Shown: positions 8,687 through 16,205 of the stretch, piece after piece
Layout of the letters: every line of letters begins with the position of its first letter
Position numbering within the stretch: position 1 is the first letter of the stretch
Assembly (NCBI RefSeq): GCF_018588945.1
Contig: NZ_JAFIWA010000001.1
Location: forward strand, 248,001-312,000
Length of the DNA stretch: 64,000 nucleotides
Origin: Microbacterium flavescens
GTDB taxonomy: Bacteria; Actinomycetota; Actinomycetes; Actinomycetales; Microbacteriaceae
Direction of reading: 5' to 3'
Translations under genes and position numbers: made by a program
Notes under the pieces: model-generated
The model's database searches: none
The model's input: only the letters and a program-made list of their open reading frames with translations
What the model was told of the DNA's origin: nothing

Positions 8687-9504
8687 GATCGTCGGCAGGG
8701 CAGATTTCTGAGGAGGTCCGCAAGGAGGCGATCGTCGTGCAGAAGGGCTTCCAGTGACTCCCCCACCAAGAGACGCAGAAGGATTCCGCGGCCGGCCGCC
8801 GTGTGCTCCTGAGCGGGATCGGGGCAACCGAGCAGTGCACGGAGCATTGCCCGCCATGAGGTCTGGCGGAGGTCGAGAAGCGCTCGAGCAGCGTGGTCGC
8901 GCCGGAGCTGCTCAAAGGCGGATGCGCGAGAGGTAGCGTCGGCGAGCCGAGCACAGATGTACTCCACTCCGGCGCGAGCCGTGTCGGCCGGCCAACCGAC
9001 GAGGTTGAGCAGCGCGATCGTGTCCTCGACCGCCGACTCGACCAGCGAGGATCGGTCGTCATACTCGTCGTCCGGAGGGTCGACTCGGAACGCGGGGTGA
9101 TAGTCGACGAGCGCATTCTCGCGGTCGCTGAATCGCTCCGCGTCATGGAACACTGAGTACCGCGGCCGGCGGGCCTGGTGGACGGAGCACATGAGTCCCC
9201 GTGCCCGCTCCTCGGCGACGCATGTGACCTGCACAGCCCGCGTGACGATGGCCCAGGGATCCTCGGCACGACGCGTGGATGCCCCGCGCATGGCATCGAA
9301 CGCGAATCCGGCCGCTTCCCAGGGATCCAGTCCGTGTTTGCGCGCGAGCGCCGCATATCTGCGCGCCGCGTAGGTCATCAGCTGTGCGACTTCTGGATCG
9401 GACTGCCATGAGGAGCCCTCGCTGCCGCTGATTCGTTCGAGGACTGCGCGCAGGCCTTCCGAGTCCTCATACGTGAGCTCGCGCTCCCTGATCGAATCTT
9501 GCAT
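8683..9504 (-). CDS. helical protein of unknown function upstream of parB-like gene
   Basis: This is a 273-residue, mainly helical, acidic protein without membrane segments. The stretch around residues 50-110 resembles the layout of sigma-factor-like or phage regulatory helical bundles, but no family motif is clear. The start at 9504 is chosen because AGGAGGTG sits five bases before this ATG. An earlier in-frame ATG at 9582, with GAGGTGACG before it, would add 26 residues and start four bases after the upstream stop. It overlaps the parB-like ATG by four bases, so it may act in the same regulatory or partition step. Confidence 0.65.
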   Translation of the reverse strand: MQDSIRERELTYEDSEGLRAVLERISGSEGSSWQSDPEVAQLMTYAARRYAALARKHGLDPWEAAGFAFDAMRGASTRRAEDPWAIVTRAVQVTCVAEERARGLMCSVHQARRPRYSVFHDAERFSDRENALVDYHPAFRVDPPDDEYDDRSSLVESAVEDTIALLNLVGWPADTARAGVEYICARLADATSRASAFEQLRRDHAARALLDLRQTSWRAMLRALLGCPDPAQEHTAAGRGILLRLLVGESLEALLHDDRLLADLLRNLPCRRS

Positions 9505-9586
9505 CGATGCACCTCCTGTTGAAGAGGTGCGCGCCGCGTCCTCCGCACGGCCGACCGACCATTGGCTGGAGTCCGAATACATCTCG

Positions 9587-9970
9587 TCACCTCGATCCGA
9601 GTGCCTCGTGCCCGCTGCGCGGACGGCTCCGACCGAACGCATCGAGCGGTGGCAGCGATGAGCTGCGATCACGGATCGCGCGGCGCGTGACATCCGCGGG
9701 GTGTCGCAGGCGACGCGCGAGCTCCGCCTCGAAGTCGATGCCGCGGCCCGCGACTCGGCCGGCGCCGGAGCTGATGAGGTCAGAGATGCGGACCCATGCG
9801 ACTCCGCGGTCAGACAGCATCCCGCGAGGCGCCTGCGCCTGCCCTTCGGCTGTATGGAGAATACGGCGATGCGCGTCGTGCTCAAGGCCTTCCGGCATCC
9901 GATCGGTCGGCCGATCGCCGATCGGCTCCCGACCCCCGTCCGCTCCCTCGTCGACATATCGGTCGTCCAT
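9587..9970 (-). CDS. small basic protein of unknown function
   Basis: This is a 127-residue protein rich in Arg, Asp and Gly with no recognisable domain. A GAAGGGGGC ribosome binding site precedes the ATG. It starts three bases after the stop of the DUF2637 gene and is read in the same direction, so it is part of the transfer operon. The central part (WVRISDLISSGAG, then RGIDFEAELARRLR) looks like genuine globular protein; the N- and C-terminal thirds look disordered. Confidence 0.6.
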   Translation of the reverse strand: MDDRYVDEGADGGREPIGDRPTDRMPEGLEHDAHRRILHTAEGQAQAPRGMLSDRGVAWVRISDLISSGAGRVAGRGIDFEAELARRLRHPADVTRRAIRDRSSSLPPLDAFGRSRPRSGHEALGSR

Positions 9971-9973
9971 GGC

Positions 9974-10624
9974 TCAGCCCCCTTCTGGTAGTTCGCTCTG
10001 CGGTTGCGGTCCAGCCACGTGGTCTCGAAGCCATCTGCCGACGGTCGAGGGGTGCACGCCGAGGTGTCGGGCGATCGCTCGGTTCGACCAACCCGATGCG
10101 TGCAGCTCCACGGCGCCCACCGGTCCAGCGCTGGAATCTGTCGGGGGCGTGGAGTCGACGTCGAGCGTCATTTCGGCCTTGAGGGGCACGCTCGCCGGCG
10201 AGAGCGCCGGCACAGATGCGTGCCGAGTCAGCACCGAAGTGAGATGTGTGATCGCGAGCAGGACGAGCGGAGGGATCGCGGCGACTGCGGCTGCCAGCAC
10301 GAGCGGCACCTCGGATGTCGCGGTTACGACAGCATGCAGGGCATTGCCGGTGACCGAGATCACGGCGCCCGCGAAGAGCAGCATCCACGGGTACCACGCA
10401 CCCCGTGATCCACCGAGAACGACCACGGCCACGGTCGCGACGACGATGATCCCATCGACGATCAGTGGCCAGGCCCATGCTTGCTCGCCGCCCAAGCCGG
10501 ATCGCCGTGCGAGGTCGGCCAGCGACGTGAACGACAACCAGAAGGCTCCGGCCGCGATGAATACTGTCCCGACGACCGCGGTCAGCATCGCGAGCCGGAT
10601 CCCGCCTGGTCCAGTTCGGTTCAT
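9974..10624 (-). CDS. DUF2637 membrane protein with C-terminal HTH
   Basis: This is a 216-residue protein with four membrane segments (residues about 10-130), then a linker and a C-terminal helix-turn-helix (GWSNRAIARHLGVHPSTVGR, about 180-200) that would face the cytoplasm. DUF2637 proteins (called SpdB/TraSB-like in Streptomyces plasmids) are associated with spread of conjugative elements. The fused HTH suggests it binds element DNA at the membrane. A GAGGAGG ribosome binding site and an ATGA overlap with the primase stop fix the start. Confidence 0.85.
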   Translation of the reverse strand: MNRTGPGGIRLAMLTAVVGTVFIAAGAFWLSFTSLADLARRSGLGGEQAWAWPLIVDGIIVVATVAVVVLGGSRGAWYPWMLLFAGAVISVTGNALHAVVTATSEVPLVLAAAVAAIPPLVLLAITHLTSVLTRHASVPALSPASVPLKAEMTLDVDSTPPTDSSAGPVGAVELHASGWSNRAIARHLGVHPSTVGRWLRDHVAGPQPQSELPEGG

Positions 10625-11514
10625 CGGAGCCTCCTCGGCCCGCTGCATGACGCGGACGGAGGGGTGTGATTCGTGGCTCGCGGAGCCGTGCCGTCGCGGC
10701 GGGCGGAGTGTGTGTGGCGGCACGCCGAGGAGACGGTGCGCTCGACTTCCTGCGCGTCCAGTCCGATGCGCTCTGCAGCTGGACCGAGAACTTCGACGAT
10801 GGCCTCTGCGATCACGCCCGATTCGCTCAATCGGCACGCGGCCCAGAACAGCCCGTGGTTGCGCTCGCCCTCCCGCAGCCTCGCCATCCACACAGCGAGA
10901 TCTTCGCCGCTGACTGCGCCGGCCGCGGCGCGTTCCTGCCGGACTGGCCGGGGATCGAGGAACTCTCGCAGTGCGGCGGCGTCGATCGGCTGCGCGGGCG
11001 CGGACGAAAGTGAGAAGGGGCGATAGGCGGCTACTCCGCTCTGCACCACGGCGACCGAAGGGGGCACGATCACGTAGCCGCCGTCGCCGCGGAAGTCGAT
11101 GTGAGCGCCCGCTGCTTGCCAGCATCGTTGCGAGTCTGGCCCCGTAGAGGGGAAGTAGATATGCATGCCGCCCGACGGTGTGCGAACGCGCGCAATCTCG
11201 CCTTCCAAGAGACCCTCGTCGACGGCGCGGTGGAGCATAGGGAAGCCGGAGGTCTCGCCTTTGACATCGACATCGACGACGTCAATGCCCGAGAGTCTTC
11301 CCGTCGGCATCCCGATATTCGCTTGAGGCCAGCGTCGCCACCAATCGGAAGCCGCGTTGATGTCGCGAGTGGCGTCGAGATAGCCGGCGCGAGTCAGCGG
11401 TCGTTTGCCGCCGGCTTCACAAGGGAAGATCGGCAGGCCCGCCGCAGCGAACTCATACGCGGCCTCGCGAGTGCCGAGGCGAGCGACCGTCATGAGCACA
11501 TCGGCAATGCTCAT
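10621..11514 (-). CDS. bifunctional primase-polymerase (prim-pol) domain protein
   Basis: This is a 297-residue protein whose first 200 residues are an archaeo-eukaryotic-type primase/polymerase domain: AAAGLPIFPCEAGGKRP, the catalytic DVVDVDVKG (DxD type) near residue 75, and RTPSGGMHIYFP carrying the conserved His. It probably primes or copies the transferred single strand. No helicase domain is attached; the MobF protein supplies one. The ATG overlaps the upstream stop as ATGA. The C-terminal 30 residues are low complexity. Confidence 0.88.
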   Translation of the reverse strand: MSIADVLMTVARLGTREAAYEFAAAGLPIFPCEAGGKRPLTRAGYLDATRDINAASDWWRRWPQANIGMPTGRLSGIDVVDVDVKGETSGFPMLHRAVDEGLLEGEIARVRTPSGGMHIYFPSTGPDSQRCWQAAGAHIDFRGDGGYVIVPPSVAVVQSGVAAYRPFSLSSAPAQPIDAAALREFLDPRPVRQERAAAGAVSGEDLAVWMARLREGERNHGLFWAACRLSESGVIAEAIVEVLGPAAERIGLDAQEVERTVSSACRHTHSARRDGTAPRATNHTPPSASCSGPRRLR

Positions 11515-12575
11515 GACAGCCCCCGCGCTCCGACGTGCAGCGCGCCGCGTCGACTCGGTGGCCGGGTAGCACCCGCACGAGAGAGATCTGCGGCGGGCCC
11601 CGAGCGATCCAAACCGGGCGGATTTCCCGCGCCGACCTGTTCGGTCGGAAGGGCGTCCAGGATGGCAACTGCTGCACGCCGTACGCGTTCCCCGGTCCGC
11701 TGCACGACGGCCACGGCACTTGCATCGGGGACCGTCGTCGCCCACCCGGCGACGTACGGCACCGTGTAGTCGCGAGTGTCCATGCCGTGGGCCGCCGCGA
11801 TCATGAGTGCAACCGACTCGGCCTCCACCTCGCCGATACCGCGATGCGTGAGCCCAGGGTGATCCGGCCCATGCAGTCGGATATGGGCGAGCTCATGCGC
11901 CAGCGTTTTCGTCCTGGCTGCGGCATCCATGTCTTCTCGAATGCTCACACGCTGGCTGACGAAGTCGGTCTGGCCGTTTGCGCCGTCGATCCGAGTCGCA
12001 TCAGCCACGAGTGACACCCTGAACCCCTCGTGCTCGATCAACCCCGCGAGTCCATCCCACAGGCCTGGAGGAGCTGCGCCCTGGAGCAGCTGGGGGCGGG
12101 GCTGCTCGGGAATCGGCGCGCCGCTCGTCTGGGCGACGTCCCACACGTAGGCCGGCCGAGCACCGACCACTCCTGAGCGCACGGCCTCGCCTGGTCGAGG
12201 GCGCTCGCGCAGTTCGAGTCGGCGCCAGGACGAGGCATCCATCGGTGTAGACGTCGCGAATCGCGCAGTCCTGGGGGCGAGAATCATGTAACCGTGTTGA
12301 CCCGCGATGACCCTGCGCCCGAGGTCCTCCCACTGCTTGAAGCCTGCGAGGTACGTCGGCATCGGCTCCGACACAGTGCCGGCTTCGAACGCGGCGCTGT
12401 GCTGCGCCCAGATCAGCAGTGTGTTGTTGAAAGACCGCGAGCGGAAGTTGGCCGCGAACTCGAGTGCGCGCTTCCAGTCGTCGCTGTCGATGAGGGCTTC
12501 GACGGATTGCACGAGTCGGTCGTGCAACTGGCTGAGCCTGGATTCGGAATCGGACCTTGTCGACTGGTCGGACAC
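11511..12575 (-). CDS. ArdC-like antirestriction/ssDNA-binding metalloprotein
   Basis: This 354-residue protein has an N-terminal ArdC-type domain (residues about 10-110, with FRSRSFNNTLLIWAQ and WEDLGRRVIAGQHGYMIL) and a zincin-like domain whose HELAH motif lies near residue 240, followed by a downstream Glu-rich segment (GEVEAESVAL) that can supply the third ligand. ArdC proteins bind single-stranded DNA and protect entering DNA from restriction, which suits the first gene of a transfer operon. The start is a GTG at 12575 with GGGAAGG upstream. The element also carries its own restriction system, so self-protection may matter. A Pro/Arg-rich tail follows. Confidence 0.85.
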   Translation of the reverse strand: MSDQSTRSDSESRLSQLHDRLVQSVEALIDSDDWKRALEFAANFRSRSFNNTLLIWAQHSAAFEAGTVSEPMPTYLAGFKQWEDLGRRVIAGQHGYMILAPRTARFATSTPMDASSWRRLELRERPRPGEAVRSGVVGARPAYVWDVAQTSGAPIPEQPRPQLLQGAAPPGLWDGLAGLIEHEGFRVSLVADATRIDGANGQTDFVSQRVSIREDMDAAARTKTLAHELAHIRLHGPDHPGLTHRGIGEVEAESVALMIAAAHGMDTRDYTVPYVAGWATTVPDASAVAVVQRTGERVRRAAVAILDALPTEQVGAGNPPGLDRSGPAADLSRAGATRPPSRRGALHVGARGLS

Positions 12576-12615
12576 GGCGTTCACCTTCCCTAGTGACGGC
12601 GCGCCGCGATGCGCG

Positions 12616-12630
12616 CTACGTGACACGTAG
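12616..12630. promoter_or_regulatory. 15-bp dyad in the leader of the transfer operon
   Basis: CTACGTGACACGTAG is a perfect 7-bp inverted repeat around one base, 41 bases before the GTG of the ArdC-like gene. Its position between the operator array and the first gene suggests a second regulatory site, distinct in sequence from the TTGA-type operators. No binding protein can be named. Confidence 0.5.
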
Positions 12631-12804
12631 GTGCTCCATGGGGAGCAGAAGAGGCACTCCGTCAGACCGCACCGCCGTGGCGGGGTCATCAGAATGGGGG
12701 AGTGCAAGCTCTGGTCGTTCGGCAGATGGCCGAGCGACGCGCTCTGAGTGCCGGCGGGTGGCCGACGCACTGGTGGATCGAATCCGGTCCTGGGTCGCCT
12801 CCAA

Positions 12805-12909
12805 TTGAGCATGCTCAAATGCTCGCCTGCTCCTGGTCTAGCACCATTGGTTGAGCATGCGCAATACCTTGTGTTGATCATGCGCAACGAGTAGTTTGAT
12901 CATGCCCAA
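12805..12909. promoter_or_regulatory. array of four operators between divergent ICE operons
   Basis: Four related 14-bp dyads occur: TTGAGCATGCTCAA (12805-12818, a perfect palindrome), TTGAGCATGCGCAA (12851-12864), TTGATCATGCGCAA (12874-12887) and TTGATCATGCCCAA (12896-12909). Centre-to-centre distances are 46, 23 and 22 bp, so all sites lie on about the same face of the helix. They sit between the leftward transfer operon and the rightward regulator/ImmA operon. The natural reading is a bank of operators for the XRE-like regulator encoded next to them, repressing both promoters. The last site overlaps a possible upstream TTG start of that regulator. Confidence 0.8.
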
Positions 12910-12979
12910 CCAATGGGCTGCGTTATCAATCGAGCGACGATGCCTTGCCTGCCCGAGGGCGATGGGTGGTCCAGTAGAC

Positions 12980-13402
12980 ATGACAGAAGACGAAAACGGA
13001 GCGGCGGCGGCCGATCTTGCGAGGCGCCTCAGACTCCTGCTGGATGTCTCCATAGCGGAGTCCGGCGCCGAACCGACGTATGCGCAGATTGCGTCGTTCC
13101 TCGAGGCGCGGGGAGCGAACCTCTCGCGATCGCGTTGGACGTACATGGTGAACGGGCACCGTTACGTGAGAGATCCCCTCATCGTCGACGGATTGGCGGC
13201 GTTCTTCGACGTCGATGCGCCGTTCCTTCTGGGTGAGGAGGGGGCACCGATCCCCGAGAAGGTTCACGCGCAGCTCGATCTTGTCCGCTCGATGCGCGCC
13301 GCGAAGGTGAAGTCGTATGCTGCGCGCACACTGGGCGATGTTTCACCGAAGGCGTTGCAAGCGATCAGCAAGTTCCTGGATGACGACATGACACAAACCT
13401 GA
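12980..13402 (+). CDS. XRE/EspR-like transcriptional regulator, probable ICE repressor
   Basis: This is a 140-residue protein. Residues about 10-75 form a helix-turn-helix domain of the type in EspR and mycobacteriophage-like regulators (YAQIASFLEARG, then SRSRWTYMVNGHRYVRD), and a C-terminal helical region probably dimerises. Immediately upstream are four operator dyads and the divergent transfer operon; downstream is an ImmA/IrrE metallopeptidase. Repressor plus ImmA is the switch known from ICEBs1, where the protease inactivates the repressor. The start is the ATG of MTEDENG; in-frame starts at 12962 (ATG after CGAGGGCG) and 12896 (TTG inside an operator) cannot be excluded. Confidence 0.8.
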   Translation: MTEDENGAAAADLARRLRLLLDVSIAESGAEPTYAQIASFLEARGANLSRSRWTYMVNGHRYVRDPLIVDGLAAFFDVDAPFLLGEEGAPIPEKVHAQLDLVRSMRAAKVKSYAARTLGDVSPKALQAISKFLDDDMTQT

Positions 13403-13467
13403 GCAGCGCCCACGCCGGTCCTCGCCGCGCCGACCGCGCGCATGCTCCCGGAAGGGAGTGATGACAC

Positions 13468-13932
13468 GTGAATATCGAACGGACTGTCTCTACAGCCATG
13501 GAAGATCTCGCGCTCGGCAGCGCCTTCACTTTCGATGATTTGGTCAGCGTCCTTCAAGAACGTCGTCGAAGGACTCTTCGAGTAGTCGAACTGGCTGACC
13601 TCGGCGAGCAAGACGGGATCTGCGCCCTGTGGTTCGTGAAGGAAAGCGAGGACATCGTCATCCACGCCCCAACCGAGTCGCTCCTGCACCGCCAGCAGTT
13701 CGTCCTGCATGAGTTCGCGCACATGCTCCTGGGCCATGGTGACGACGAGGACTTCTCCAACGACGATTCATTGCTTCCCGACATTCCTCCGCACACTCGT
13801 CGACGCCTTCTGGCGAGGAAGGATCTGGACAGCGAGAGCGAGATCGCCGCCGAGTCGCTCGCTGATCATTTGGCAGCCGCTATCAGAGGGTCGGCGTTCG
13901 CGGAGTCTCGCTATCTGGAGATATTCGGATGA
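13468..13932 (+). CDS. ImmA/IrrE-family metallopeptidase (anti-repressor)
   Basis: This is a 154-residue protein with the zinc protease motif HEFAHMLLGH near residues 80-89 and a downstream acidic stretch (DSESEIAAESLADHLA) that supplies the third ligand, as in ImmA/IrrE. These enzymes cleave or inactivate partner repressors after DNA damage or signalling. It follows the XRE-like regulator by 65 bases and overlaps the next gene by four bases. The GTG start is preceded by GGAAGGGAG. The substrate is most likely the neighbouring regulator, by analogy with ICEBs1. Confidence 0.88.
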   Translation: MNIERTVSTAMEDLALGSAFTFDDLVSVLQERRRRTLRVVELADLGEQDGICALWFVKESEDIVIHAPTESLLHRQQFVLHEFAHMLLGHGDDEDFSNDDSLLPDIPPHTRRRLLARKDLDSESEIAAESLADHLAAAIRGSAFAESRYLEIFG

Positions 13933-14894
13933 TCCAGCCGATCATCGCGGCGCTGATGTGGGTGCTGGTGATCAGCCTGCTCGTCCTTCGCCGCCGGCGA
14001 GCAGAACGCAGCATCACCTATGCGGCGACCACGATCGCGATCGCCATGACCCTCGGCATTGACGCCGTGTACGTGGCGGTCGACGCGGCACTAGGCGGCT
14101 CGAACATCGGGACCCTGATCGCGGATGCCGCGCTTATGGTCGGATTGTTCTTCCTCGGCCGGGGCATCATGAAAGTCGCCGAGTATCACCCGCTTCCTGT
14201 GCGCATCGCACTGGGGCCGATCACGCTGGTCACCGCGCTCGTGGGCATCGTGGTTTCGTTCGCGCTCATCGATCGCGGGTCGACCACCACCAACTTCATG
14301 CTCGACCTCGGAGCGCAGCCGGCGGCGGCCGCTTACTCGATCATCCAGTTCACGTACTTCGGAGTCGTGATTACGGCCATGGCAGCGGTCGCGATCCGCC
14401 AATATCGGCTTCGCAGCGGCATCCAGCGGCTTCCCGCTGCCTCACTCATCATCGGCGCCCTGCTCGGGGTGGCGCTGAGCATCGTCGTCATCGTGATGGA
14501 TATCGCACACCTCGCCGGGAACCTGAAGCTGATGCTGGGGGTCGGGACCCTCTATTACCCTCTGTTCTTGCTCACGTTCGCCTTCCTCTGCGTCGGCCTG
14601 GCCGGTCAGCCGTTTCTGCGCTACATGGCTGAAAGGAGGCGACTGGCGCGCACGCGAGACTACGTGGAGCAGCTCTCGCCGATGTGGGATGCCGCGAACC
14701 GAGTCCGCCCAGGGTTAAGCCAGCGCGGCCCGACGACCGTCCGGCCGGAGGACCCGGAGACGGTGCTGCACCGCGAGGTCGTCGAGATTCGGGACGCGAT
14801 GATCGATCCCCGAGTGACGTTCGATCCGACGATCGATGACCGCCAGCTACTGGAACGCGCGGAGGCGCATCTGCTTGGCTCGGAGGCGCGGTGA
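13929..14894 (+). CDS. multi-pass membrane protein, MAB_1171c-like
   Basis: This 321-residue protein has about seven membrane segments in residues 1-235 and a cytoplasmic tail of about 85 residues. Size, topology and position right after an ImmA/IrrE gene match the actinobacterial family annotated as MAB_1171c-type putative transporters. The ATG overlaps the ImmA stop as ATGA, so it is made together with the protease. It could sense an envelope or mating signal and pass it to ImmA; transport itself has not been shown. Confidence 0.75.
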   Translation: MIQPIIAALMWVLVISLLVLRRRRAERSITYAATTIAIAMTLGIDAVYVAVDAALGGSNIGTLIADAALMVGLFFLGRGIMKVAEYHPLPVRIALGPITLVTALVGIVVSFALIDRGSTTTNFMLDLGAQPAAAAYSIIQFTYFGVVITAMAAVAIRQYRLRSGIQRLPAASLIIGALLGVALSIVVIVMDIAHLAGNLKLMLGVGTLYYPLFLLTFAFLCVGLAGQPFLRYMAERRRLARTRDYVEQLSPMWDAANRVRPGLSQRGPTTVRPEDPETVLHREVVEIRDAMIDPRVTFDPTIDDRQLLERAEAHLLGSEAR

Positions 14895-14940
14895 GTCAGT
14901 CTCATCGCGGAAGAGAGGGGCGGGCCGAGAGGTGCAGTCG

Positions 14941-16086
14941 GTGAGAGTGCTGGCGTGGACGATCAGCGCTGCGGCCGTTTCTGCGATCGGCCTCGGCGGA
15001 CTGATCGCACGCCGGCTGACCGCGCCACCGTCGGCTCGACGCTTCGATCTGACGGTTCGCGATGTCGAGCAGGAGGACGCCGCCGTCCTCATCGTGCTCG
15101 ACCGCACACGGCAGACGACGGCTCCGGGCCGGTACTTCTTGCTGTTCGAGGCGAATGGCTGGGCGCAGCTCTCCGAGCAAGTCATCGATCGTGGGCCGGA
15201 CAGGGTCGCGCGTCGGCTCACGGGAATGTCACCCGGACTCGCCCCGTCACGCGGCGATCGAGTGTCGTGGAGCGGGATCTTCTTCTCGACTCCAGCAGCG
15301 GCCGGGCTCGCGGCATTGGACGTTCAGGTCTCGACACCCGCGGGTTTGGCGCCTGCGTGGCTCATTGACGGCGATGGGGACAGCGCGACGACCTGGGCAA
15401 TCCACATTCATGGGATGGGCAGCCCTCGCTCGGGCACCCTTCGCGCAGCGCGTCTCACCGCTGGTCTCGGCTACACCTCGCTGGTCGTGAGCTACCGGAA
15501 CGACGATGAGGGTCCGCTCGTCGGATCAGGGCGATCGATGCTCGGCGCGACGGAGGCCCAAGACGTCGATGCAGCCGTGCAATTTGCACTCGACCATGGA
15601 GCCCGACGAATCGTGCTCTTCGGCTGGTCCATGGGGGCTGCGATCGCAATGCAGCTCGTCGCCGGTGCAACGCGCCGAGGGCAGGTCGATGCCCTCGTCC
15701 TCGAGTCACCCGTCCTCGATTGGGTCGCGACGCTCAGGGCGAACTGCGTTCGTGCCGGCCTACCAGCATCGGCTGCACTGCTCGCCGTGCCCTGGCTCAC
15801 ACTCGCTCCGCTCTCGCGGGCGATCGGACTCCCCACCCCAGTTCCCCTCCGCGCGCTCGACTGGATAGCGCGGGCCCACGAGCTCAAGACTCCGACGCTC
15901 GTCATGCACGGCACCCGCGATGATTCCGCGCCCCTGAGCGTCGCGCGTTCGTTCGCCGGGTTGCTTCCCGACACCGTTCAGCTCGAAGAATTCGATGCCG
16001 CTCACACGATGACCTGGAATTCCGACTCCGACCGTTGGCAGACCGTGGTTTCGTCCTGGCTGAAGGCTCAGTTGCCGCTCGACTGA
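14941..16086 (+). CDS. membrane-anchored alpha/beta hydrolase
   Basis: This 381-residue protein has an N-terminal membrane anchor (residues about 3-23) and a C-terminal alpha/beta hydrolase fold. GWSMGAA (G-x-S-x-G) gives the nucleophile near residue 226, GTRDDSAP the acid near 322, and DAAHTM the His near 350. HIHGMG looks like the oxyanion loop. It follows the regulator/ImmA/7-TM genes by 46 bases and probably shares their transcript, which is unusual for such an enzyme. The start is uncertain: GTG at 14941 has GAGAGG nine bases upstream, and GTG at 14932 is also in frame. Confidence 0.75.
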   Translation: MRVLAWTISAAAVSAIGLGGLIARRLTAPPSARRFDLTVRDVEQEDAAVLIVLDRTRQTTAPGRYFLLFEANGWAQLSEQVIDRGPDRVARRLTGMSPGLAPSRGDRVSWSGIFFSTPAAAGLAALDVQVSTPAGLAPAWLIDGDGDSATTWAIHIHGMGSPRSGTLRAARLTAGLGYTSLVVSYRNDDEGPLVGSGRSMLGATEAQDVDAAVQFALDHGARRIVLFGWSMGAAIAMQLVAGATRRGQVDALVLESPVLDWVATLRANCVRAGLPASAALLAVPWLTLAPLSRAIGLPTPVPLRALDWIARAHELKTPTLVMHGTRDDSAPLSVARSFAGLLPDTVQLEEFDAAHTMTWNSDSDRWQTVVSSWLKAQLPLD

Positions 16087-16173
16087 GGCGAAGCGCAGCG
16101 TCCGTGAGGTCCGGTTTGATCCCGAGGCAGCCCGCTATCAGTAGGTGCCACGCCTCTTGCAGATCGAGGATGC

Positions 16174-16201
16174 GCACCTCCTCCGTGAGGAGCGGAGGTG
16201 C
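16174..16201 (+). promoter_or_regulatory. hairpin enclosing the relaxase Shine-Dalgarno
   Basis: GCACCTCC (16174-16181) and GGAGGTGC (16194-16201) form a perfect 8-bp inverted repeat, and the intervening bases add an inner CTCC/GGAG pairing around GTGA. The right arm contains the GGAGGTG Shine-Dalgarno of the relaxase gene starting at 16206, so the RNA hairpin should hide it. In DNA form the repeat could also be a relaxase-binding dyad next to a nic site, since oriT often lies just upstream of MobF genes. Confidence 0.6.
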
Positions 16202-16205
16202 CGCG

